Shown here piece after piece: positions 44,623-53,799 of a stretch of 64,000 nucleotides of DNA. Below the pieces are notes generated by a model. That model was given only the letters and a program-made list of their open reading frames with translations. It was not told where the DNA came from and ran no database searches. Source of the stretch: Bradyrhizobium sp. dw_411 (GTDB taxonomy: Bacteria > Pseudomonadota > Alphaproteobacteria > Rhizobiales > Xanthobacteraceae); the NCBI RefSeq assembly GCF_018449695.1, contig NZ_JAAVUY010000003.1, positions 1 through 64,000 on the forward strand. Reading direction: 5' to 3'. Both the position numbers and the translations under genes were made by a program. Position 1 is the stretch's first letter, and each line of letters begins with the position of its first letter.

Positions 44623-45121
44623 TGTGGGTTTCCCATCAAAATGATTTTCGCAGGAGAGTGATGTCTCGCCGCATCGGAGATTTGGTGTCACCGCAGTGCT
44701 TTAGGTTCAAAACAGAAACCGATGGTCGTTTGCAATTGGCTAACCGGTCCACCACCTGCAGCGGATTGTCCCGAAGGCGCGAGTCGATTGGCATGCGGTA
44801 TTTCGCCCGGTGAAGTCAGGAAGCTTCGGTTATCTCCAAATGTCATCCGTGGTGCATGTTGACGATTGACCGGTATGTGTCAGAAGTGCCACAGGACCTA
44901 AAAAAATAATACTGCAATATCATGTGGTTATGAGTATCGTCGAATTGACAATCCCTCACAACAATTCAGATTATGAATCGCCGTAAATTTGGCCGCATTT
45001 GGCAGCGCTTCTGGCAAGTTCGTTGCTGCGGTTCGCGGCGTTTACAATCTGAATGGTCTGCCCCGGTCGCGTCATGTGCTATTCGGGTTGGAATTCTCTG
45101 CCGTTAGAATGAAGGAACACG
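44623..45121. other. Intergenic region between divergent small exported-protein genes
   Basis: About 500 bases with an AT-rich core at roughly 44900-44990. It contains the candidate promoter annotated separately. No coding frame, RNA gene or repeat element is convincing here. Confidence 0.5.
44945..44974 (+). promoter_or_regulatory. Candidate sigma-70 type promoter
   Basis: A perfect -35 hexamer TTGACA is followed after 18 bases by GATTAT, which matches four of six consensus -10 positions, in an AT-rich patch about 145 bases before the small cysteine-containing protein gene. A start site here would give a moderately long leader. Confidence 0.4.
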
Positions 45122-45358
45122 ATGCGTAAATTTTTCTTGGCACTCACTTTGTTGTCGCTGTCGGTCTCCACCGGGGCCATCGCCCAGCAACAACGCAGCG
45201 GCACACCGGAAGAACAAAAGGCTTGCTCGCGCGACGTTCAGCGCCACTGCCGTCCGGTGATGGATCAGGGCGACCTGATCGTTCTGTCCTGTCTTCAGCA
45301 AAATCGTCCCAAGATCAGCGCGGCCTGCGACAAAGTGCTGAAAGATCACGGGCAATAA
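45122..45358 (+). CDS. Small exported cysteine-rich-repeat protein
   Basis: Protein of 78 residues with a signal peptide cleaved near AIAQQ (residue 22) and an aaggaac ribosome-binding site. The mature part of about 56 residues has four cysteines (KACSRDVQRHC and LSCLQQ...SAACDKV), a pattern like the cysteine-rich GLG1-type repeat found singly in many small rhizobial periplasmic proteins. It probably folds with two disulfides in the periplasm. Its function is unknown. It sits just upstream of hpnC, about 200 bases away. Confidence 0.75.
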   Translation: MRKFFLALTLLSLSVSTGAIAQQQRSGTPEEQKACSRDVQRHCRPVMDQGDLIVLSCLQQNRPKISAACDKVLKDHGQ

Positions 45359-45555
45359 TACCCTTCCGGATCCGGCCATCGCCGCCACAGGGCCGTTACA
45401 GGCTCTTTTGAGGCATGGCCGGAATCTGCGGGAAATCGCAGATAGCATTGGTTTTGGTATCGTATTCCCTTATACGGGGGTCGCGATCCGCACCCGTGCG
45501 CGGCTGCGCCGGGTCATGCGCAGCCTCTGTTTCCAACGAATGTAGCCAGTTCTCG

Positions 45556-46434
45556 ATGACCACCGCGAGCGAATTGCGATCCGGCAAGACTCACCGTGAC
45601 GAAAACTTCCCGGTCGCGTCGTGGATCATTCATCCGCGCCACCGTGCGTTGATTCTCGCTTTCTATAATTTCGTGAGAACCGCCGACGACATCGCCGATC
45701 ATGCGGCGCTCGGCGAGACCGAAAAGCTGGCCTATCTCGATCTCATGGAAGCCGAATTGCTGGGGCAGGGCGACAGCCAGCCCGAGGCGGTCAATCTGCG
45801 GCGCGCGCTGGCCGAGCGCTCGATGCCACCGCGTCACGCGCTCGATGTTCTCGTTGCCTTCCGGATGGATGTGACCAAGCTTCGTTATGAAAACTGGGAT
45901 GAAGTCATCCATTATTGCCGATATTCGGCGATGCCGGTCGGACGCTTCATGCTCGACGTTCACGGCGAGAGCACGTCGACCTGGGCCGCGTCGGACGCTC
46001 TCTGCGCCGGTCTGCAAATCAACAATCATCTGCAGGATTGCGGCAAGGACTATCACAATCTCAATCGCGTCTATCTTCCGCGCGATGCACTCGCCGCAGC
46101 CGGGGCCTCTGTCGAGGCCCTTGGCGCTGCGCGGTCATCGGCGCCGCTATTGCAATGCCTGCATTCGCTCGCCGCGAAGACCGAGGTTTTGCTCAACGAG
46201 AGTAAATCGCTGGCTGCCGAAGTGAAGGATTTTCGGCTGGGGCTGGAGATTTCGGTGATTCAAGCCTTCGCCGACAAGATCGTAAATCTCCTGAAAGTGC
46301 GCGATCCCCTCAGCGAAACCGTGCATCTCGGCCCGACGCAGTTGCTCATCCACAGTCTCGGCGGAATGGCCGGCGAAATGACGCGCCGGGCCGTTGGACG
46401 ACGCCCCTTGTCCAAACCGGCGGCCGGCGCATGA
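45556..46434 (+). CDS. hpnC: Squalene synthase-like hydroxysqualene synthase HpnC
   Basis: Trans-isoprenyl diphosphate synthase-fold enzyme of 292 residues. The first aspartate-rich motif is 'FVRTADDIADH' and the second 'NHLQDCGKDYHNL'. HpnC acts after HpnD in the three-enzyme route from farnesyl diphosphate to squalene, converting presqualene diphosphate to hydroxysqualene. The start is taken at MTTASELRSGK because it aligns with the family N-terminus ('DENFPVASWII' follows); the frame is open 47 codons further upstream without a good ribosome-binding site. It overlaps hpnD by four bases (ATGA). Confidence 0.9.
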   Translation: MTTASELRSGKTHRDENFPVASWIIHPRHRALILAFYNFVRTADDIADHAALGETEKLAYLDLMEAELLGQGDSQPEAVNLRRALAERSMPPRHALDVLVAFRMDVTKLRYENWDEVIHYCRYSAMPVGRFMLDVHGESTSTWAASDALCAGLQINNHLQDCGKDYHNLNRVYLPRDALAAAGASVEALGAARSSAPLLQCLHSLAAKTEVLLNESKSLAAEVKDFRLGLEISVIQAFADKIVNLLKVRDPLSETVHLGPTQLLIHSLGGMAGEMTRRAVGRRPLSKPAAGA

Positions 46435-47270
46435 CGGCTGAGACCGCGGCAGCTACTGCAAGTTACGGATCGTCGGCATCCGGCAGCTCATTTTACGCGG
46501 CGATGCGTATCCTGCCGCAGGAACAGCGCGAGGCGATGTTCCAGATCTATAGTTTCTGCCGGCAGGTCGACGATATCGCAGACTCAGATGGCCCGCGGCC
46601 CGAGCGGATGGCAGCGCTTCAGCAGTGGCGCGATGACATCGACGCGCTGTATCAGGGCAATCCGCCGGCACGATTGCGCGACTACGTCGCATCGGTTCAG
46701 AAATTCGGCCTCAAGCGCGAGGATTTTCTGGCCATCGTCGACGGCATGGAAATGGACGTGCCGCAGGATATCCGCGCGCCTGATCTCGCCACGCTCGATC
46801 TCTACTGTGATCGCGTGGCCAGTGCGGTCGGGCGCCTGTCGGTGCGGGTGTTCGGCCTCGCGGAGGACGATGGAATCCTGCTCGCGCATCATCTTGGCCG
46901 TGCGCTGCAATTGACCAATATCCTGCGCGACATCGATGAGGACGCCGGCATCGGCCGGCTGTATTTGCCGCGCGAGGGCCTGCTGCACGCCGGCATCACC
47001 AGCGCCGATCCGATCAAGGTGATCGCGGATTCGGCGCTGCCGAAAGTGTGCACGCCGCTGGTTATTCGGGCGCGCGCGCATTTCGAAAAGGCCGACGAAA
47101 TCATGGGTCGCAATCCGCGCCGCGTGGTGCGCGCGCCCCGCATCATGTCGAAATATTATCGCGCGATCCTTGAATTGCTGGTCGCCCGCGGGTTCGCGGC
47201 GCCGCGCACGCCGGTTCGCGTCAACAAGATTGCCCGCCTTGCCATTCTGCTTCGTTACGCGCTGATCTGA
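46431..47270 (+). CDS. hpnD: Presqualene diphosphate synthase HpnD
   Basis: Enzyme of 279 residues that condenses two farnesyl diphosphates to presqualene diphosphate. Both aspartate-rich motifs are present: 'RQVDDIADSDG' near residue 44 and 'LTNILRDIDEDAGIGRLYLP' near residue 160. The C-terminus 'MSKYYRAILELL...RVNKIARL' is typical of HpnD. Start and stop codons each overlap the neighbouring genes, so hpnC, hpnD and hpnE are translated from one message. Confidence 0.93.
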   Translation: MTAETAAATASYGSSASGSSFYAAMRILPQEQREAMFQIYSFCRQVDDIADSDGPRPERMAALQQWRDDIDALYQGNPPARLRDYVASVQKFGLKREDFLAIVDGMEMDVPQDIRAPDLATLDLYCDRVASAVGRLSVRVFGLAEDDGILLAHHLGRALQLTNILRDIDEDAGIGRLYLPREGLLHAGITSADPIKVIADSALPKVCTPLVIRARAHFEKADEIMGRNPRRVVRAPRIMSKYYRAILELLVARGFAAPRTPVRVNKIARLAILLRYALI

Positions 47271-48517
47271 TGCAAAAGACCGTCCACATCATTGGCGCCG
47301 GAATTTCCGGCCTCTCGGCAGCCGTCCGGCTGGCGAATGCGAATTATCGGGTGCATGTCCACGAAGCCACGCAGCAGGCCGGTGGCCGCTGCCGGTCCTA
47401 TTTCGACGCGGCGACCAACCTCACCATCGACAACGGCAATCACCTTCTGCTCTCCGGTAACAGCCATGCCGTGGCTTACGCCAGATCGATCGGCACCGAG
47501 GCCGGACTGGTCGGGCCGAAGCGTGCCCAGTTTCCGTTCGTCGATCTGAAAACCGGCCAGCGCTGGCAACTCGACCTCGGGAATAGCCGGCTGCCGCTGT
47601 GGGTATTCGATAAAGCGCGCCGCGTGCCCGACACCGGCCTGCTCGATTACCTGGCATTGATGCCGCTGATCTGGGCAGGGCAGGGCAAACTGGTCGGCGA
47701 CGCCATTCCCTGCAAGGGCACGCTGTACGACCGGCTGGTGCAGCCCTTGCTGCTGGCGGCACTCAATGTCGATCCGCCCGAGGGATCCGCCGGCCTCGCC
47801 GGCGCGATCGTGCGCGAAACCCTGCTGGCGGGAGGAGCGGCTTGCCGCCCGTTGATCGCCCGCGAGGGCCTCAGCGCGGTGCTGGTCGAGCCCGCCATCA
47901 AGCTGCTGCAGGGCAAGGGCGCGAGCGTCCGGTTCGGGCATGAGTTGCGCGCCTTCGGCATGTCGGCTGACAGCATCGGCGAATTGAAATTCGGCGACGA
48001 CAATGTCGCGGTTGAGCCCGGCGATGCCGTGGTGTTGGCCGTTCCACCGCGCCCGGCTGCGACGCTGCTGCCGGGCCTGAAGACGCCGACCAAGTTCCGG
48101 GCGATCGTGAATGCGCATTTCCGCTTCGATCCCCCTGCGGACTTGCCGCCTCTTCTTGGCGTCGTGGGCGGGCTGGTGGAATGGCTGTTTGCGTTCCCGC
48201 AGCGCCTGTCGATCACCATCAGCGGCGCCGACCGGCTGGTGGACTTGCCGCGTGAGGAATTGGCGCAGGCGATCTGGCGGGATATCTGCAAAGCCGCCGG
48301 GATCGTTGCCGATCTGCCGCCTTGGCAGATCGTGCGCGAACGCCGCGCCACATTCGAGGCCACACCGGAACAGAACGCACTGCGGCCGGGCGCCCCGACG
48401 GCCCAGAAAAACCTGTTTCTCGCAGGCGACTGGACTGATACGGGGTTGCCGGCAACCATCGAAGGGTCGGTCCGATCGGGGAACCGCGCCGCCGATCTCG
48501 TCCTGGCCAGGAACTGA
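47270..48517 (+). CDS. hpnE: Hydroxysqualene dehydroxylase HpnE (FAD-dependent)
   Basis: FAD-dependent amine-oxidase-like protein of 415 residues. The N-terminal dinucleotide motif 'IIGAGISGLSAAVRLA' and the following 'HEATQQAGGRCRSY' are intact, as is the C-terminal 'LFLAGDWTDTGLPATIEGSV'. It reduces hydroxysqualene to squalene, finishing the HpnCDE route. The ATG shares a base with the hpnD stop codon. About 70 bases separate its stop from the cyclase gene. Confidence 0.93.
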   Translation: MQKTVHIIGAGISGLSAAVRLANANYRVHVHEATQQAGGRCRSYFDAATNLTIDNGNHLLLSGNSHAVAYARSIGTEAGLVGPKRAQFPFVDLKTGQRWQLDLGNSRLPLWVFDKARRVPDTGLLDYLALMPLIWAGQGKLVGDAIPCKGTLYDRLVQPLLLAALNVDPPEGSAGLAGAIVRETLLAGGAACRPLIAREGLSAVLVEPAIKLLQGKGASVRFGHELRAFGMSADSIGELKFGDDNVAVEPGDAVVLAVPPRPAATLLPGLKTPTKFRAIVNAHFRFDPPADLPPLLGVVGGLVEWLFAFPQRLSITISGADRLVDLPREELAQAIWRDICKAAGIVADLPPWQIVRERRATFEATPEQNALRPGAPTAQKNLFLAGDWTDTGLPATIEGSVRSGNRAADLVLARN

Positions 48518-48587
48518 CCGGAGTGGGCTGATCGAGCGATTGCAAGATCAGGGTTTTTCGATCAGACCGGACGGGCAAAAGCAGCGG

Positions 48588-50564
48588 ATGTCAGGGCAGA
48601 TGCATTCCGGAAACAGCACAGTTGGGACTGAGATCGGCGGCGCGCTGGCGACGAGCATCGATTCGGCAACGCGGGGCTTGCTGGACTATCGCAAGCCCGA
48701 CGGACATTGGGTATTCGAGCTGGAAGCCGACTGTACCATCCCCGCCGAATACGTGCTGCTTCGTCACTATCTCGGCGAGCCGGTCGATGCCGTGCTGGAA
48801 GCCAAAATCGCAAATTACCTGCGACGGGTTCAGGGCGCGCATGGCGGCTGGCCGCTGGTGCATGACGGCGCCTTCGACATGAGCGCCAGTGTGAAATCCT
48901 ATTTCGCGCTGAAGATGATTGGCGATTCGGTGGATGCGCCGCATATGGTGCGGGCGCGCGAGGCAATCCACGCGCGCGGCGGCGCCATCAATAGCAACGT
49001 TTTCACGCGCTTCATGCTGGCGATGTTCGGGGTGCTGACATGGCGCAGCGTCCCGGTGTTGCCGGTCGAGATCATGCTGCTGCCGTTCTGGTCGCCGTTC
49101 CATCTCAACAAGATATCGTACTGGGCACGCACCACGATCGTGCCGCTGATGGTTTTGGCGGCGCTGAAGCCGAGCGCGAAGAATACAAGCGGCGTCGGCA
49201 TCGATGAGCTGTTTCTGCAGGCGCCGCATTTGATCGGCATGACGGCCAAGGCGCCGCATCAGAGCTGGGGCTGGTTTCTGCTGTTTCGCGGACTGGACAT
49301 GGTGTTGCGGACGGTCGAGCCGCTGTTCCCGAAAACGCTGCGAGCCCGAGCGATCGACAGCGCGGTCGCCTTCATAGAGGAGCGGCTGAACGGCGAAGAT
49401 GGCCTTGGCGCGATCTATCCGCCGATGGCCAATACCGTGATGATGTATGAGGTGCTCGGCAAGCCGGCGGATTATCCGCCCCGCGCCGTCACGCGCAAAG
49501 GGCTCGATCTGCTGCTGGTGGTCGGCGAGCACGAGGCCTATTGCCAGCCCTGCGTTTCGCCGGTGTGGGACACCTCGCTGACTTGTCATGCCCTGATCGA
49601 AGCCGGGGGCGAGGCGGCATTGGTCCCGGCCAAACAGGGGCTGGACTGGCTGATCCCCAAGCAGGTGCTGGACGTCAAGGGCGACTGGGCCGTGAAGCGG
49701 CCGGATGTTCGTCCCGGCGGCTGGGCGTTCCAGTACAACAACGCCTATTATCCCGATCTCGATGACACGGCTGTCGTCGTGATGGCGATGGATCGCGAGC
49801 GCCGCGCCAACCCCAATCCCGTCTACGATACCGCGATCGCCCGCGGCCGCGAATGGATCGAGGGCATGCAAAGCCGCGACGGTGGCTGGGCTGCCTTCGA
49901 CGTCAACAATCTAGAATATTATCTCAACAATATCCCGTTCTCCGACCACGGCGCGCTGCTCGATCCCCCGACCGAGGACGTCACCGCCCGCTGCGTCTCG
50001 ATGCTGGCTCAGCTTGGCGAGACCGCGCAAAGCAGCCCTGCGGTAGCGGCAGGGGTCGATTATCTGCGCCGGACCCAACTCGCGGAGGGCTCGTGGTACG
50101 GCCGCTGGGGCCTGAACTACATCTATGGCACCTGGTCGGTATTGTGCGCGCTCAACGCCGCCGGCGTGGACCACGGGGATCCCGTGATGCGCAAGGCCGC
50201 GGACTGGCTGCTATCGATCCAGAACGCGGATGGCGGCTGGGGCGAGGATGCCACCAGCTACCGATTGGATTATAAGGGATTCGAGGGTGCCCCCACCACC
50301 GCCTCGCAAACGGCATGGGCTTTGCTTGGATTAATGGCGGCCGGCGAAGTGGAACACCCGGCCGTGGCGCGGGGCGTGCAGTACCTGATTGCAACACAGA
50401 CGGAAAAAGGTCTGTGGGACGAGCAGAGATACACCGCTACCGGGTTTCCTCGGGTGTTTTATCTGCGCTATCATGGTTATCCGAAGTTCTTCCCGCTCTG
50501 GGCGTTGGCGCGGTACCGGAATTTGAGGAGCACCAACAGCAAGGTGGTAGGGGTCGGAATGTGA
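48588..50564 (+). CDS. shc: Squalene-hopene cyclase
   Basis: Cyclase of about 658 residues that folds squalene into hopene and diplopterol at the inner membrane. The catalytic DxDD motif is visible near residue 390 (YPDLDDTAVV), and several QW repeats occur, for example 'GGWAFQYNN', 'GGWGEDATS' and 'KGLWDEQRY'. Two close in-frame ATGs (this one and one 12 bases later preceded by 'caggg') are both possible. The frame is open long before this inside hpnE but out of phase with it. It is also called hpnF; it overlaps hpnG by four bases. Confidence 0.95.
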   Translation: MSGQMHSGNSTVGTEIGGALATSIDSATRGLLDYRKPDGHWVFELEADCTIPAEYVLLRHYLGEPVDAVLEAKIANYLRRVQGAHGGWPLVHDGAFDMSASVKSYFALKMIGDSVDAPHMVRAREAIHARGGAINSNVFTRFMLAMFGVLTWRSVPVLPVEIMLLPFWSPFHLNKISYWARTTIVPLMVLAALKPSAKNTSGVGIDELFLQAPHLIGMTAKAPHQSWGWFLLFRGLDMVLRTVEPLFPKTLRARAIDSAVAFIEERLNGEDGLGAIYPPMANTVMMYEVLGKPADYPPRAVTRKGLDLLLVVGEHEAYCQPCVSPVWDTSLTCHALIEAGGEAALVPAKQGLDWLIPKQVLDVKGDWAVKRPDVRPGGWAFQYNNAYYPDLDDTAVVVMAMDRERRANPNPVYDTAIARGREWIEGMQSRDGGWAAFDVNNLEYYLNNIPFSDHGALLDPPTEDVTARCVSMLAQLGETAQSSPAVAAGVDYLRRTQLAEGSWYGRWGLNYIYGTWSVLCALNAAGVDHGDPVMRKAADWLLSIQNADGGWGEDATSYRLDYKGFEGAPTTASQTAWALLGLMAAGEVEHPAVARGVQYLIATQTEKGLWDEQRYTATGFPRVFYLRYHGYPKFFPLWALARYRNLRSTNSKVVGVGM

Positions 50565-51295
50565 CGTTGGGGATGGGGCAAGCTACTTCCGTGGGTAACT
50601 CGATTGACCCGCGGCCGATACTGATCGTGACAGGTCTGGTGCAGGAGGCCCGCATTGCGGCCGGTCCGGGCATGACCGTCATCTGCAGCAGTAGCGATCC
50701 CCAGCAATTGCGGGCCCTTCTGACCGTGTTCGATCCCTCGACGATTCGGGGCGTGATCAGCTTCGGCGTGGCCGGCGGACTGGATCCCTCCTTGCGATCC
50801 GGCGACGTCGTGGTCGCGACCGAGGTCCTGGCCGGCGATACCCGTTGGCTGGCCGGCCTGTCGCTGAATGAAGAGTTGATCGCCAGCGTTGCGCTGGGGC
50901 GGCGGCGCGTGGTCCGGGGCGGCCTGGCCGGCGTCGAAGAAGTGGTCGTCGCCCGTGACGGCAAGGCCGCGCTGCGCTCGGAGACGGGTGCGGCGGCGGT
51001 CGACATGGAGAGCCATATCGCGGCGGCCTATGCCGCCGAGGCAGGCTTGCCGTTCGCCGCGCTGCGCGTCATCAGCGATCCCGCCTCGCGCGCGCTGCCG
51101 GAACTGGCGCGGTCCGCCGTCAAGCCGAATGGCGATATCGACCTGCGCAAGGTGCTGCGCGGCCTTGCGCGCAACCCGATGTCGCTGCGCGCGCTGGTCT
51201 CGACCGGAATCGATTTCAATCGCGCGCTGCGCAGCCTACGCGGCTGTCGAAGCTTTCTGCTCGGCGGCGAGGGCTTCGTCGCGGCGGATCTCTGA
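50561..51295 (+). CDS. hpnG: Adenosylhopane nucleosidase HpnG
   Basis: Nucleoside phosphorylase-fold enzyme of about 244 residues that removes adenine from adenosylhopane to give ribosylhopane or its phosphate. Key features are 'GVISFGVAGGLDPSLRSGDV' near residue 64 and the substrate-contact motif 'AAAVDMESHIAAAYA'. The GTG start overlaps the shc stop (GTGA) and has an agggg ribosome-binding site eight bases away; an ATG four codons later is the alternative. Its last 60 bases overlap the 3' end of hpnH on the other strand. Confidence 0.9.
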   Translation: MTLGMGQATSVGNSIDPRPILIVTGLVQEARIAAGPGMTVICSSSDPQQLRALLTVFDPSTIRGVISFGVAGGLDPSLRSGDVVVATEVLAGDTRWLAGLSLNEELIASVALGRRRVVRGGLAGVEEVVVARDGKAALRSETGAAAVDMESHIAAAYAAEAGLPFAALRVISDPASRALPELARSAVKPNGDIDLRKVLRGLARNPMSLRALVSTGIDFNRALRSLRGCRSFLLGGEGFVAADL

Positions 51296-52384
51296 CAGGC
51301 GCTTCTGCACCTCCGACGAGAAGATGTACTGCGCCGGACGCTGGTGATCGAGATTGATCTCGGGCGCCATCGGGCCGGTCGTGCGCACGCCGCGCAGCGC
51401 CACCCACATCGCCTTCAGCGGATTGGTGAGGGCGGCGTTCGCCGCAGTCGGCTCATAACCGCAATGCGCCATGCAGTCGGCGCACTTCTCGTACTTGCCG
51501 GTGCCGTAGGTCTCCCAGTCCGTGGTGTCCATCAGCTCCTTGAAGGTCTTGGTATAGCCTTCACCGAGCAGATAGCAGGGCTTCTGCCAGCCGAAGATAT
51601 TGCGCGCCGGCATGCCCCACGGGGTGCATTCGTAATTCTGGTTGCCTGCAAGGAAATCCAGGAACAGGCCCGAATGCATGAAGTTCCACTTCTTGCCCTT
51701 GCCGAGCGCGAACACGTCGCGGAACAGCTTCTTGGTCTTGGTGCGGTTGAGGAAGTGCTCCTGATCGGGCGCACGCTCGTAGGCATAGCCGGGCGACATC
51801 GAAACGCCGACGCCGAGTTCGGTGGTGAAGTCGAGGAACTTGGCGATGTCCTCCGCGGCATGGCCGTCGAAGATCGTGGCGTTGACGTTGACCGTGAATC
51901 CCTTGGCCTTGGCGGCCTTGATCGCGGAGACGGCGCGATCGAACACGCCCTTCTGCGACACGGCCTTGTCGTGGTGGTCCTTGAGGCCGTCGAGATGCAC
52001 CGAGAAGAACAGATAGGGCGACGGCTCGAACAGATCGAGCTTCTTCTCCAGAAGCAGCGCGTTGGTGCACAGCGAGACGAATTTCTTGCGCGCGACCAGG
52101 CCGCGCACGATCTCGCCGATCTCCTTGTGGATCAGCGGCTCGCCGCCGGGAATAGCAACCATCGGCGCGCCGCATTCATCGGCCGCGTCCCAGCATTCCT
52201 GCGCCGACATGCGGCGGTTGAGGATCGCATCGGGATAATCGATCTTGCCGCAGCCGACGCAAGCAAGGTTGCAGCGAAACAGCGGCTCGAGCATCAGCAC
52301 CAGCGGATAACGTTTCCGGCCCAGCAGCTTCTGCTTCATCAGATAGCCGCCGATACGCATTTCCTTGAAGAACGGTATTGCCAT
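51236..52384 (-). CDS. hpnH: Adenosyl-hopene transferase HpnH (radical SAM)
   Basis: Radical SAM enzyme of 382 residues. The cluster motif is CNLACVGCGKIDYP near residue 38, followed by the HpnH-typical 'GGEPLIHKEIGEI' and a C-terminal cysteine-containing domain ('KCADCMAHCGYEP') that matches the family. It adds the 5'-deoxyadenosyl group to hopene, the first step of the C35 side chain. It lies on the minus strand, convergent with hpnG and downstream of ispH by about 35 bases, so ispH and hpnH probably form one unit. Confidence 0.94.
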   Translation of the reverse strand: MAIPFFKEMRIGGYLMKQKLLGRKRYPLVLMLEPLFRCNLACVGCGKIDYPDAILNRRMSAQECWDAADECGAPMVAIPGGEPLIHKEIGEIVRGLVARKKFVSLCTNALLLEKKLDLFEPSPYLFFSVHLDGLKDHHDKAVSQKGVFDRAVSAIKAAKAKGFTVNVNATIFDGHAAEDIAKFLDFTTELGVGVSMSPGYAYERAPDQEHFLNRTKTKKLFRDVFALGKGKKWNFMHSGLFLDFLAGNQNYECTPWGMPARNIFGWQKPCYLLGEGYTKTFKELMDTTDWETYGTGKYEKCADCMAHCGYEPTAANAALTNPLKAMWVALRGVRTTGPMAPEINLDHQRPAQYIFSSEVQKRLSEIRRDEALAAEQKASTAA

Positions 52385-52419
52385 TACAAGTTTCTTTCCG
52401 GGCTCAGTAGAGAAGTGGA

Positions 52420-53346
52420 TCAGCCTGCCGTCAGTTCGGCCGGCAGGCGAAATTCGATATTTTCTTCACGGCCCGGAAGCACCGAGACCGCGACCGGTCC
52501 AATGCGCCTCAAGGCCTCGATCACGTCGTCGACCAGGACTTCCGGCGCCGAGGCGCCGGCCGTAATGCCGACCGCCTTGGCGTCCTTGAGCCAGGCCGGA
52601 TTCAACTCACTACCGTCAGCGATGAGGTAACTTGCCACCCCGACTTCAGTGCCGATTTCGCGAAGCCTGTTGGAATTGGAGCTATTGTTGGCGCCCACCA
52701 CCAGAATAACGTCCACCAGCTTGCTCAGGTCCCTTACCGCAGATTGGCGGTTCTGTGTCGCATAGCAGATATCCCGGATGTCGGGGCCTTGAATATCTGT
52801 AAAACGTTGGTGAAGGGCCGCAATAATGTCCTTGGTATCGTCCACGCTCAGCGTGGTCTGGGTGATATAGGCCACCGGAGTGTCCGTGGGCAGGGTCAAA
52901 GCCGAGACATCGTCGACGTTCTGGACCAGAAGCACCGGGCCGGAGACCTGACCCATGGTTCCCTCGACCTCGGGGTGGCCGGCATGGCCGATCAGGATCA
53001 GCGCCCGGCCTTTCGACATATAGCGTTTGCCCTGATTGTGGACCTTGGTGACCAGCGGGCAGGTGGCATTGAGGACCGGCAGGCCCCGCGCCGCGGCCTC
53101 CTCCTCGACGCTGCGCGCCACGCCATGGGCGCTGAACACCGTGACGGCGTGCGGCGGAACTTCCGAAAGGTCCTCAACGAAGATCGCGCCCTTGTTTTTC
53201 AGGCTTTCGACCACGTATTTGTTATGGACGATCTCGTGGCGGACATAGACCGGCGGCCCGTATTTCTCGAGCGCACGCTCGACGATCTCGATCGCACGCA
53301 CGACACCCGCGCAAAACCCGCGCGGCTGTGCCAGATACACCTCCAT
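52420..53346 (-). CDS. ispH: 4-hydroxy-3-methylbut-2-enyl diphosphate reductase
   Basis: IspH of 308 residues, the last enzyme of the MEP pathway, yielding IPP and DMAPP. The three [4Fe-4S]-ligand cysteines are in 'PRGFCAGV' (N-terminus), '[11 protein letters not shown]' and '[11 protein letters not shown]', and the catalytic 'TEV...' region is intact. I take the ATG ([10 protein letters not shown]) because it matches the family N-terminus; a TTG six codons upstream lacks support. Placement next to hopanoid genes suggests a dedicated or boosted isoprenoid supply; a second ispH elsewhere in the genome is common in this group. Confidence 0.93.
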   Translation of the reverse strand: MEVYLAQPRGFCAGVVRAIEIVERALEKYGPPVYVRHEIVHNKYVVESLKNKGAIFVEDLSEVPPHAVTVFSAHGVARSVEEEAAARGLPVLNATCPLVTKVHNQGKRYMSKGRALILIGHAGHPEVEGTMGQVSGPVLLVQNVDDVSALTLPTDTPVAYITQTTLSVDDTKDIIAALHQRFTDIQGPDIRDICYATQNRQSAVRDLSKLVDVILVVGANNSSNSNRLREIGTEVGVASYLIADGSELNPAWLKDAKAVGITAGASAPEVLVDDVIEALRRIGPVAVSVLPGREENIEFRLPAELTAG

Positions 53347-53799
53347 GGGACGTCCGTTACGCAAGTTGCACCAAATTCATTCGGTATCTCCGTATGGAGT
53401 GGATGTCTGCAATATCCGCACCAAGAATCCCCAAAGAGCTTGGTTGCCCAGTGCTTTGTGTCAAAAAAAGACCGGATAGAAAAGGCGGATTGCATAACGA
53501 TTTGCTCCGGTCATCCATGTCAAATTAGGTACTATAATACAGTTTGCGACAATTCGCCAGGGGCCAGTACCTCTGGATTCCCTTGATCGTCACTTTTCGG
53601 CGGCCAATCTGCGCTATAGCGGCCCGCGGGCATGGTTTCGGCATGTTTTGAGCTTTTTGTCGTGCTCCCCAGACAAACTGTCGAAGAATCCCCAAGGATC
53701 TCCAAGACAAAATACTCAAAAACAACATTAGATTGGCCCACGAAACTCCGATAGATAGCGAGCGTTTCCGGCAGGCTGTTAACATTAGAAAGAGAAGAT
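53347..53799. other. Divergent intergenic region between ispH and hpnN
   Basis: About 450 bases, noticeably AT-richer than its neighbours. A TATAAT on the plus strand at 53533-53538 has only a poor -35 partner. On the minus strand a TTGACA (complement of 53518-53523) is followed 17-18 bases later by a weak TCGTTA/CGTTAT, a possible ispH promoter. Short open frames here show no coding character or ribosome-binding site. Confidence 0.4.
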
